Assembly (NCBI GenBank): GCA_002418595.1
Contig: DIEK01000113.1
Span: 9,169 to 14,876, forward strand
Length of the DNA: 5,708 bases
Reading direction: 5' to 3'
Origin: Candidatus Omnitrophica bacterium UBA5776
GTDB taxonomy: Bacteria; Omnitrophota; Gorgyraeia; Gygaellales; Profunditerraquicolaceae
Part shown: one piece after another, positions 1-5,294 of the stretch
Layout of the letters: every line of letters begins with the position of its first letter
Numbering within the stretch: the stretch's first letter is position 1
Translations under genes and position numbers: made by a program
The notes under the pieces: model-generated
Seen by the model: only the letters and a program-made list of their open reading frames with translations
Told to the model about the DNA's origin: nothing
The model's database searches: none

Positions 1-880
1 TGATGGCGAATTGCACCGACATACGCAAACAACCCTGTCCTGCGGATAAACAGGCGTTGTCCCCGGCGGCAAAACACGTCCGGGATATCCGCAGGCACTC
101 ATCTACCTTCAGTCTGCCTTGCGGCGTGCGCCGGGCGGGAATACGGTCTATAAAATCCGGCGTCTTTACCCCTGCCGCCCAAACCACGATGCTTTTGCCG
201 AAAACACTTCCGTCGGAAAGCACGCTCCTGCCGGCGCGCGTCTCAGTAACGGAAAGCCCCGTCTTCACTTCTATCCCGCAGGCGGCGAGATCGTTCTTAA
301 CGTAAACCTTCATCCATTCCGGCAACGGGCCCAGGATCGACGGCGATTTTTCTACGATGATTATCCGGCTCCTGCGCCGTTTTTCGCGCAGAAAAAGCGA
401 AAGATTGGAAGCGATCTCGATGCCGGTATAACCTCCCCCGGCAACCAGGTAATTATCATAACAACCGATTTCGATGGCCTGGCGGAGTTTCAAGGCGTCG
501 GAAACATTGTCAAGTTTATAAGTTGACTCGGACAGGGAGACATTCCCGTGGAAATCGGTTTCCGTGCCGCAGGCAAGCAGGATATAATCGCAATCGATAT
601 TCAGCCCGCTTCCCAGGTACAGGCTTCTGCCGTCGGGTGAGACCGCCTGGGCGATATCCTGAATGAAACGCGCCTTTAATCCCGAACAGATATCCTTAAA
701 AGGATATGCCATCAGTCCCGCCGGGATGCCTCTACCCAGAACGTCCGGCAGCAGAGGCAAGAAATTAAAACACTGTCTCCTGTCCACCAGCACCGTTTCC
801 AGGTTTTTGCCGCGGCGGGACAATATCCCGGCAGCAGCCAGCCCGGCGAATCCTCCCCCGACTATCACTACTCGTTTCAT
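1..880 (-). CDS. ndh: Type II NADH dehydrogenase-like FAD oxidoreductase (NDH-2 / COG1252 family), 3' end cut off by the window edge
   Basis: Reading left from the ATG at 880, 293 codons stay open to the window edge. The protein begins with an FAD-binding dinucleotide fold (IVGGGFAGL, GxGxxG glycines at 8, 10 and 13). It then shows LACGTETDF (about 102-110), where NDH-2 proteins have a similar ALGSETNF, and a second NAD(P)H-binding fold (VAGGGYTGIE, about 147-155). VVWAAGVK (232-239), FAAGDNA (270-276) and SVQFAI (288-293) follow, the last matching the start of the conserved AQxAxQxG quinone-site motif. NDH-2 enzymes pass electrons from NADH to membrane quinone without pumping protons. Family members are usually around 400 residues, so roughly a quarter, including the C-terminal membrane-binding part, lies outside the window. 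The start is uncertain: the frame is open upstream to an ATG at 955, but the FAD fold starting at residue 4 favours 880. The family call is firm; the exact substrate is not. Confidence 0.9.
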   Translation of the reverse strand, partial: MKRVVIVGGGFAGLAAAGILSRRGKNLETVLVDRRQCFNFLPLLPDVLGRGIPAGLMAYPFKDICSGLKARFIQDIAQAVSPDGRSLYLGSGLNIDCDYILLACGTETDFHGNVSLSESTYKLDNVSDALKLRQAIEIGCYDNYLVAGGGYTGIEIASNLSLFLREKRRRSRIIIVEKSPSILGPLPEWMKVYVKNDLAACGIEVKTGLSVTETRAGRSVLSDGSVFGKSIVVWAAGVKTPDFIDRIPARRTPQGRLKVDECLRISRTCFAAGDNACLSAGQGCLRMSVQFAI

Positions 881-1007
881 AACACAGATTCTATCATAAA
901 CTTCCTTTGAGCTTAAGGTATATTTATTCCCCGGCCCGGATACAGAAGCAAACATACATCCTTTTTAAAAAAGCCGGTATTCAGTATGGCGTATAGAACG
1001 AACGCCT
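881..1007 (-). other. Intergenic region between crtI and the NADH dehydrogenase-like gene
   Basis: This 127-bp spacer is more AT-rich than its flanks. After the crtI stop there is a weak stem (GGCGT/ACGCC, 988-1006, 9-base loop). A run of six T on the minus strand lies at 967-972, too far from the stem for a convincing intrinsic terminator, so read-through from crtI into the next gene cannot be excluded. It also holds an AAAAAGG sequence before an in-frame ATG at 955, and AAAGGAAG (901-908) five bases before an out-of-frame ATG at 897. Confidence 0.5.
888..916 (-). promoter_or_regulatory. Candidate promoter for the NADH dehydrogenase-like gene
   Basis: On the minus strand TAGAAT (888-893, one mismatch to TATAAT) is preceded at 17 bp by TTAAGC (911-916, only three matches to TTGACA). 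The predicted transcription start is at 880-881, on or one base before the ATG at 880, so the mRNA would be essentially leaderless. The weak -35 makes this tentative. It competes with start sites further upstream and with read-through from crtI. Confidence 0.35.
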
Positions 1008-2507
1008 TTAAGGCTGGGCCATGCTTCTATATGTTCCCGAGAGGATTCTTCTGCAGGCCAGGTCGGCGCTGATCAGGCACATCGGCACGCCGATGCCGGG
1101 GAGGGTGTTGCCTCCGGCATAAAACAGGTTGCGTATTTTCCTGCTCCTGTTAGCCGGCCTGAACATCGCGGTCTGTCCGAGAGTGTGCGCCAGCCCGAGC
1201 GCGGAGCCGCGGAAACTGTGGTAACGCGAAACGAAGTCCTTCACGCAAAAATGATGTTTGACCTGCAGTCTTGACCGCAGAGACGGGATATTCATTTCTT
1301 TTTCCATCATGTGCAGTATCCTGTCCGTATAGGCGGACAATTCCCCGGGCCCGTATTCCAGCCCGGCAGGGATCGGCACGAAAACGAACAGGTTCTCCTT
1401 GCCGCGCGGCGCGACGGCGGGGTCGGTCTTGGAGGGACAGCAGACGTAGAAAGAAGGATCCCGCGGCCAGCGCGGCTCGTCGAAGATGTCGGAAAAGTTC
1501 TTCCCCCAGTCCGCGCTGAACAACAGGTTGTGATGAGCGAGCGAAGGTATCTTGTCTTTCACTCCCAGATAAAGCACAAGCCCGGAAGGAGCGACGACCC
1601 GCGTCCGCCAGTAACGCCGGCTGTAACTGCGCAGACGCTGTTCTTTGATCAAATCCGTCTCGGTATGATAAATGTCCGCGTTGGAGATGACGACATCCGC
1701 GGGCACCTTATCCCCGGCTGCCAGCTCGATGCCGTCGGCCAGGCTGCCATAGGTCAGTATGCGCGAAACGGCCGAGTTATAATGGAACTGCGCCCCGGAG
1801 CGGGCCGCTATTTTTTCCAACGCCTCGACGATCTTGTAAAGCCCTCCCTGAGGATAGAAAACACCCATATCCAGGTCAACGTGGCTCATGATATTGTAGA
1901 ATGCCGGGGTGTTATACGGAGAACTTCCCAAAAACACCAGCGTGTACTGGGCGACCTTCTGCATCTCCGGGCTCTTGAAGAATCTGCCGACATAATCCTG
2001 CATACGGCTGAAAACTGAAAGCTTGACGCCCTGACTGAGCATGCGCCAGTTGAAAAAATCCAGCGGCGAGTCGTAATTGCGCCAGACGAACTTGCCCATG
2101 GCGATATTATACTGGTAAGCGGCCATCTTCAGGTATTCGCGCAGCCTCTGCCCGGCTCCCGGTTCCAGAGAATCCGCTGTCTGCGCGTCGCGCGCGAGGT
2201 CGGAGTAGAAATCCGCCTGCCTTCCTCCTTTAAAAAAGACCCGGTAAGAAGGGCTCAATTTCACCAGTCCCAGGTGGTCATCCACACGCTCATTGAGAAG
2301 CGCGAAAAATTTCTCGAAGATGTCCGGCATAAGGTACCAGGACGGCCCCATATCATAGACAAAACCCTGGGCCTCCATAATATTGCAGCGCCCGCCGGCT
2401 TTGCGGTTATTGTCGAACACTTTCACATCCCACCCTTCTTTGGCAAGGATGCAGGCTGACGCCAGGCCGCCGATGCCGGCCCCGATGACCGCGGCTTTCT
2501 TCTTCAT
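1008..2507 (-). CDS. crtI: Phytoene desaturase (CrtI family)
   Basis: A 499-residue FAD-dependent carotenoid desaturase, the usual length for CrtI (about 490-510). An N-terminal FAD fold (VIGAGIGGLA, glycines 9, 11 and 14) is followed by AGGRC (37-41) and GPSWYLMP (54-61). This last motif resembles Bacteroidota-type desaturases more than the GPTV form of proteobacterial CrtI. FYVCCPSKTDPAVAP in the middle and YAGGNTLPGIGVP (463-475) near the C-terminus are the family's hallmark blocks; the latter is the bacterial phytoene dehydrogenase signature with GGN where GAG or GTH variants are common. CrtI enzymes convert phytoene to lycopene at the membrane with FAD and pass electrons to quinones or oxygen. 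The ATG overlaps the crtB stop (ATGA, 2504-2507) and has GGAGG six bases upstream. The number of desaturation steps (three or four), or a role on a related substrate, cannot be read from sequence alone. Confidence 0.95.
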   Translation of the reverse strand: MKKKAAVIGAGIGGLASACILAKEGWDVKVFDNNRKAGGRCNIMEAQGFVYDMGPSWYLMPDIFEKFFALLNERVDDHLGLVKLSPSYRVFFKGGRQADFYSDLARDAQTADSLEPGAGQRLREYLKMAAYQYNIAMGKFVWRNYDSPLDFFNWRMLSQGVKLSVFSRMQDYVGRFFKSPEMQKVAQYTLVFLGSSPYNTPAFYNIMSHVDLDMGVFYPQGGLYKIVEALEKIAARSGAQFHYNSAVSRILTYGSLADGIELAAGDKVPADVVISNADIYHTETDLIKEQRLRSYSRRYWRTRVVAPSGLVLYLGVKDKIPSLAHHNLLFSADWGKNFSDIFDEPRWPRDPSFYVCCPSKTDPAVAPRGKENLFVFVPIPAGLEYGPGELSAYTDRILHMMEKEMNIPSLRSRLQVKHHFCVKDFVSRYHSFRGSALGLAHTLGQTAMFRPANRSRKIRNLFYAGGNTLPGIGVPMCLISADLACRRILSGTYRSMAQP

Positions 2508-3394
2508 ATATTTCCTCCGGGCAGATTTAAAAGCGTTCTTAAAGCCAGAACCGTTTTCTCGGCCGTCCCGCTGCGGGCGCGTCCCAGGAATATGTTATAA
2601 TCCATCTGTTTTATCTTCACCAGGATGCGGCTGTAGAAAGCCGAAGCCACGCGCACTGCCAGCCTGCCCCGCTTGTCCAGCATGGCGATGCCGGGCTGGG
2701 CGCGGCGGTAAAGCCCCGCAGAACGCTCTACCTGTAATTTCATAAAATCCCGGAATGCCGGCGAGAAACGCCTGCGCGCGATGTCTTCACGCGAAAGCCC
2801 GCAGGCAGCCAACTCGTCGCGCGGCATGTATATCCTTCCCCTCTGCCGGTAATCCTCGTCTATATCGCGCAGAAAATTGGTCAGCTGCATCGCTTCTCCC
2901 AGACAGGAGGCGTATTCCAGCGCGCGCGGGTCGTTGAAACCGATGATGTAACAAAGCATCAATCCCACCACGCAGGCCGAGCCGTACATATATTCGCGCA
3001 ATTCTGCGTAATTCGCGTATTCCCGCTTCTCGCTATCCATGAACATCGAGCGGAAGAAATCCTCGCTGTAACCATAGGGGATATTGTGTCTGCGAAACAC
3101 GCTCAGCGCCGAACGCAGGACAGGTTCATCCGAAACATCCTCGCGGCAGGCGGCGCGCCATTTCCCCATCCAGGCGGCAAGCTCTGCCTTTATGCGCTCT
3201 TCGCCGCCGGAACAGTTATTGTCCGCGATCTCATCGGGGACGCGCAGAAAGGCGTAAAGCGCATAGACGGAACGGCGCAATTCCGCCGGGAAAAAAGCGG
3301 CGGCGTAATAATAATTCAACCCGTGCTTTTTGTTGAGCGAACGGCAGATCCGCAGATCCTCTTTTTCCGTGCCGGAAACTACAGACATATTCAC
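2504..3394 (-). CDS. crtB: Phytoene synthase (CrtB, squalene/phytoene synthase family)
   Basis: A 296-residue all-helical trans-prenyltransferase that condenses two GGPP head-to-head into phytoene, the first committed carotenoid step. Both Mg-binding aspartate-rich motifs are present: DEIAD (54-58, within RVPDEIADN) and DIDED (177-181, within NFLRDIDEDYRQRGRIY). YMYGSACVVGLM (135-146) matches the conserved active-site helix. Length fits the family (about 280-310). The closest alternatives are HpnC/HpnD or squalene synthases, but adjacency to crtI and the cyclase genes makes phytoene synthase far more likely. The longest frame begins at a GTG (3394) overlapping the crtYd stop as GTGA; a second candidate is the ATG two codons on at 3388. 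Neither has a strong Shine-Dalgarno, so translation probably depends on ribosomes finishing crtYd. It overlaps crtI by 4 bases at its end. Confidence 0.95.
   Translation of the reverse strand: MNMSVVSGTEKEDLRICRSLNKKHGLNYYYAAAFFPAELRRSVYALYAFLRVPDEIADNNCSGGEERIKAELAAWMGKWRAACREDVSDEPVLRSALSVFRRHNIPYGYSEDFFRSMFMDSEKREYANYAELREYMYGSACVVGLMLCYIIGFNDPRALEYASCLGEAMQLTNFLRDIDEDYRQRGRIYMPRDELAACGLSREDIARRRFSPAFRDFMKLQVERSAGLYRRAQPGIAMLDKRGRLAVRVASAFYSRILVKIKQMDYNIFLGRARSGTAEKTVLALRTLLNLPGGNI
2514..2518 (-). promoter_or_regulatory. Ribosome binding site of crtI inside the end of crtB
   Basis: GGAGG lies six bases before the crtI ATG and is formed by the last Gly-Gly codons of crtB. With the ATGA overlap it fixes the crtI start and indicates translational coupling of the two enzymes. 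Confidence 0.8.
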
Positions 3395-3681
3395 CGATTT
3401 TGCGCTTTTTCCCAGACGATCAGGCAGAAGCCGACCATACTGAACCCGAAGAGAAAATCCTCCAGCGGGATGCTCCCCAGCCTTATACCGGAGAACATCG
3501 CCGGGTTATAGATAACTATTAGTCGCGAGGTAAGATACCCGTTCACCAGCAGTTTAAAGAAAAAAATCACCGCCAGGAAAACGTAAAAGAGGCGGTTCTT
3601 CATCAGCCCGGTCCGGAAGATCCTGTCCATTACCGGGATCGCCGCGGCAAAAATGATTGCGAGCAGGGTATATTCCCGCAT
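3391..3681 (-). CDS. crtYd: Lycopene cyclase subunit CrtYd (C-terminal-type cyclase domain)
   Basis: A 96-residue membrane protein with hydrophobic segments at about 4-18, 31-46 and 74-90. It carries NGYLTSRLIVIYNP (47-60) and IPLEDFLFGFSM (71-82), the signatures of the second half of the CrtYc/CrtYd-type lycopene cyclase domain, with the characteristic acidic PLED. In this family two such domains, on one chain or two, close the ends of lycopene into rings. The frame is open upstream to 3828, but the start at 3681 is preferred: it gives the normal domain length, has AGGAAGG (3686-3692) four bases upstream, and overlaps the crtYc stop by one base (TGATG). The upstream extension would lie wholly over crtYc in another frame. 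The stop overlaps the crtB GTG by 4 bases. Beta- versus epsilon-ring specificity cannot be assigned from sequence; the absence of a C50 elongase gene favours C40 cyclisation. Confidence 0.9.
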   Translation of the reverse strand: MREYTLLAIIFAAAIPVMDRIFRTGLMKNRLFYVFLAVIFFFKLLVNGYLTSRLIVIYNPAMFSGIRLGSIPLEDFLFGFSMVGFCLIVWEKAQNR

Positions 3682-3995
3682 CACGCCTTCCTGAATTTGC
3701 GTTCCAGATACTTGAGAGTTTCCCAGGTAAAAAGACAGCAGAACGGTATGACCACAAAGAAAAGTATTTCCTCCAACGGGAGGCCGAGGAAACGGAACGG
3801 CCGCACCGCCTCCTGACGAAAAGACCAATGTCCGCGAGCGGCAGCCAGGACGTCCCAGCCGCCGAAAACCAGCAAAGTAGCGCCTATCGCGGCGGTAAAC
3901 GCCGAAAAACGACGGTAGAATTTTAAAGGAGGCCAGAAACTAAGAAGCAGCGGCAGGGAAAGGGAAATCAAAAGAACCGCCATGTATTCCGACAT
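3681..3995 (-). CDS. crtYc: Lycopene cyclase subunit CrtYc (N-terminal-type cyclase domain)
   Basis: A 104-residue membrane protein with hydrophobic stretches at about 5-20, 34-50 and 77-92. The block WDVLAAARGHWSF (47-59) and LPLEEILFFVVIPFC (72-86) are the hallmarks of the first half of CrtYc/CrtYd-type lycopene cyclases; E75 and E76 form the conserved acidic pair next to the membrane. The C-terminus is basic (KYLERKFRKA). It is expected to pair with CrtYd, which follows with a one-base overlap; neither half is thought to work alone in characterised split systems. An in-frame TAA four codons upstream of 3995 prevents extension. The first ATG (3995) lies where a strong promoter predicts transcription to start. 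A second ATG at 3983 (residue 5) has a weak CGGAAT upstream and would still keep the first membrane helix. No remains of a fusion linker are visible. Confidence 0.9.
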   Translation of the reverse strand: MSEYMAVLLISLSLPLLLSFWPPLKFYRRFSAFTAAIGATLLVFGGWDVLAAARGHWSFRQEAVRPFRFLGLPLEEILFFVVIPFCCLFTWETLKYLERKFRKA

Positions 3996-4001
3996 GACCT
4001 T

Positions 4002-4029
4002 ATTTTATCCTAACCGCCGAATACGTCAA
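4002..4029 (-). promoter_or_regulatory. Sigma70-type promoter of the crtYc-crtYd-crtB-crtI operon
   Basis: On the minus strand TTGACG (4024-4029, five of six consensus bases) is followed after 16 bp by TAAAAT (4002-4007, five of six). The -10 ends six bases before the crtYc ATG at 3995, so with standard spacing transcription starts at about 3995, the A of the start codon. This implies a leaderless transcript, or use of the ATG at 3983 with a 12-base leader. Confidence 0.65.
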
Positions 4030-4101
4030 CAGTATTTAAAGGTCTTGTGGCCGTATCCTTGTCTTTTTTGTCGAGCGCTTCATCATCACACAATCGAACA
4101 C

Positions 4102-4129
4102 TTGACAATCCAATAAGCTAAGGTGTAAG
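4102..4129 (+). promoter_or_regulatory. Possible divergent promoter facing the 3' end of crtE
   Basis: A perfect TTGACA (4102-4107) is followed after 16 bp by TGTAAG (4124-4129, four of six matches to TATAAT). It would start plus-strand transcription near 4136, through the hairpin at 4182-4201 and antisense into crtE. The poor -10 keeps confidence low, and no annotated plus-strand gene lies downstream. Confidence 0.25.
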
Positions 4130-4181
4130 CCCGATACCTCAAAAATGCATGGCGTTTTAGACTATTGAAGGGAGGCACTTA

Positions 4182-4201
4182 TGCCGCAGTTCTCTGCGGC
4201 A
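4182..4201. other. Perfect 8-bp stem, 4-base loop hairpin downstream of crtE
   Basis: TGCCGCAG and CTGCGGCA form an uninterrupted GC-rich stem around a four-base loop (AGAA on the minus strand), 35 bases past the crtE stop. On the crtE strand it could end or protect the era-crtE mRNA. No T-run follows it on either strand, so it is not a classic intrinsic terminator. The neighbouring GGGGCCCC palindrome lies between crtE and the stem. Confidence 0.55.
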
Positions 4202-4235
4202 GCTAAACCGGGGCCCCGACGGGACAAGACAATAA

Positions 4236-5273
4236 TCAACAGGCGAGCAGACGTTCGGCGTAATCGGCAAGGGCCGTTCGGCAGGTTTGGCGCATACGCA
4301 GTGAATTACCTATCTTCACGGCCTTTTCGCGCAAGGCAGAAACTTCTTGTTTGACGCGTTCCAGTGCGCCGCAACCGGCGATAATCCCGCGCATCCGTTC
4401 CAGATCGGCGGCGGTGACCAGTCTTTTTGCCAGCACGGCCTTGATCTCGGCGCGCTGACCGGGATTCCCCATGCGGTAGGCGTAATACATCAACACCGTC
4501 TTCTTGGCTTCCTGAAGGTCGCTCAAGGAAGGTTTTCCGCTTTCATCGGAGTTCGAGAACATACCGATAATATCATCCTTTATCTGAAAGGCCCTGCCGA
4601 GGCAGATGCCGTATTCGTCAAGTTTTTTTATTTCGGACGCGGGGGCGTTAGCCAGGATGGCGCCCACGGACAACGGGCAGGAAAATGTGTAGTAAGCGGT
4701 CTTGTAATCGTAGATCTTGTATATGTCCGCGAGTTTGACACGGCTGAGTTCTTCTCCCCCCAGAAGCAGTTCAATGAATTCCCCGGCGCCGGTATAAAGC
4801 GCGGCGTCAACGAATTTACGCAGGCCCTGTTCTTTATATTTCATATCCACCTGGACCTCCAGGAAGGCGTGAATGGCCATGGCGTAAACCACGTCGCCGG
4901 CAACGATCGCCAGGTCCTGCCCGCTGAATTTGACCTTAGAGGCGCCTCTGATACCTTTACGCAGGAGGACGTGCATCGCCGGATTACCGCGCCGCAGGTC
5001 TGATTTATCGATGATATCGTCGTGGATGAGCATGAAATCGTGCAACAGCTCGATGGAGAGAGCCGAGGTATATAACCCCGGCGCCGGTTTTCCGGCATAG
5101 CCGAGATAGCCTATCACGAGCATTATCGGACGGATGCGCTTGCCGTCCCTGCCGATGAACTCGCGCATGGCCAGCTCAAGGGAAGGTGATACTGCTTTTA
5201 GACTGCGGAAACGCCCGCTTCTCAGGAATTTTACGAGTTCTCCGTCGATTTCTTTTTTCAGGATTTCAAACAT
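4236..5273 (-). CDS. crtE: Geranylgeranyl diphosphate synthase-type polyprenyl synthase
   Basis: A 345-residue trans-isoprenyl diphosphate synthase that adds IPP units to an allylic diphosphate in the cytosol, here most likely supplying C20 GGPP to CrtB. Conserved parts in order: GKRIRP (44-49, diphosphate binding), the first aspartate-rich motif DDIID (85-89) followed by RRG (94-96), GDVVYAMA (126-133), KTAYYTF (191-197) and the second motif KDDIIG (232-237), then GKP (246-248). The first motif has no two-residue insertion and the residue five before it is phenylalanine (F80) with methionine at -4, the pattern of archaeal-type (type I) GGPP synthases, supporting a C20 product. Gly in place of the last Asp of the second motif is common in such enzymes. 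AGAGG (5279-5283) sits five bases before the ATG. The gene follows era by 21 bp and precedes the crtYc operon by 240 bp. It could also supply quinone or lipid precursors. Confidence 0.92.
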   Translation of the reverse strand: MFEILKKEIDGELVKFLRSGRFRSLKAVSPSLELAMREFIGRDGKRIRPIMLVIGYLGYAGKPAPGLYTSALSIELLHDFMLIHDDIIDKSDLRRGNPAMHVLLRKGIRGASKVKFSGQDLAIVAGDVVYAMAIHAFLEVQVDMKYKEQGLRKFVDAALYTGAGEFIELLLGGEELSRVKLADIYKIYDYKTAYYTFSCPLSVGAILANAPASEIKKLDEYGICLGRAFQIKDDIIGMFSNSDESGKPSLSDLQEAKKTVLMYYAYRMGNPGQRAEIKAVLAKRLVTAADLERMRGIIAGCGALERVKQEVSALREKAVKIGNSLRMRQTCRTALADYAERLLAC

Positions 5274-5294
5274 CTCTGCCTCTTTCCGTAATAC

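Larger units (their letters stand above)
3996..4235. other. Intergenic regulatory region between crtE and crtYc
   Basis: This 240-bp gap is the longest non-coding stretch in the window and splits the crt genes into two transcription units. I find no recognisable protein remnant or tRNA in it. It contains the crtYc promoter (4002-4029), a divergent TTGACA on the plus strand (4102-4107), a perfect hairpin (4182-4201) and a GC-rich palindrome, GGGGCCCC (4210-4217). A short direct repeat (ACAATC at 4090-4095 and 4105-4110, 15 bp apart) could be an operator but is too short to claim. I looked for riboswitch cores I know and matched none. Confidence 0.6.

Noticed and set aside
3..899. Three plus-strand open frames (3-305, 119-526, 663-899)
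   Set aside because: They overlap the NADH dehydrogenase-like gene on the minus strand, whose conserved motifs span the whole interval.
961..1006. Intrinsic terminator after crtI
   Set aside because: The stem (988-1006) is only 5 bp with a 9-base loop, and the T-run at 967-972 is 15 bases away, so it is not convincing.
1311..2018. 235-codon open frame on the plus strand
   Set aside because: It lies fully antisense to crtI, has no family resemblance, and is explained by the codon bias of the opposite strand.
3682..3828. 49-residue N-terminal extension of CrtYd
   Set aside because: It overlaps crtYc entirely in another frame, is not part of the cyclase domain, and a better start with AGGAAGG exists at 3681.
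4090..4110. Direct repeat ACAATC x2 as a regulator operator
   Set aside because: Six-base repeats at this spacing are expected by chance, and they do not form a recognisable operator such as those of light- or B12-responsive MerR regulators.
4208..4230. Resemblance of CCGGGG...GGGACAAGAC to the guanidine-III riboswitch
   Set aside because: Only the GGACAAGAC stretch is similar; the remaining conserved core and pairing partner are missing.
4347..5003. 218-codon open frame on the plus strand
   Set aside because: It is antisense to the conserved core of crtE, with no recognisable domain; a shadow of the real gene.
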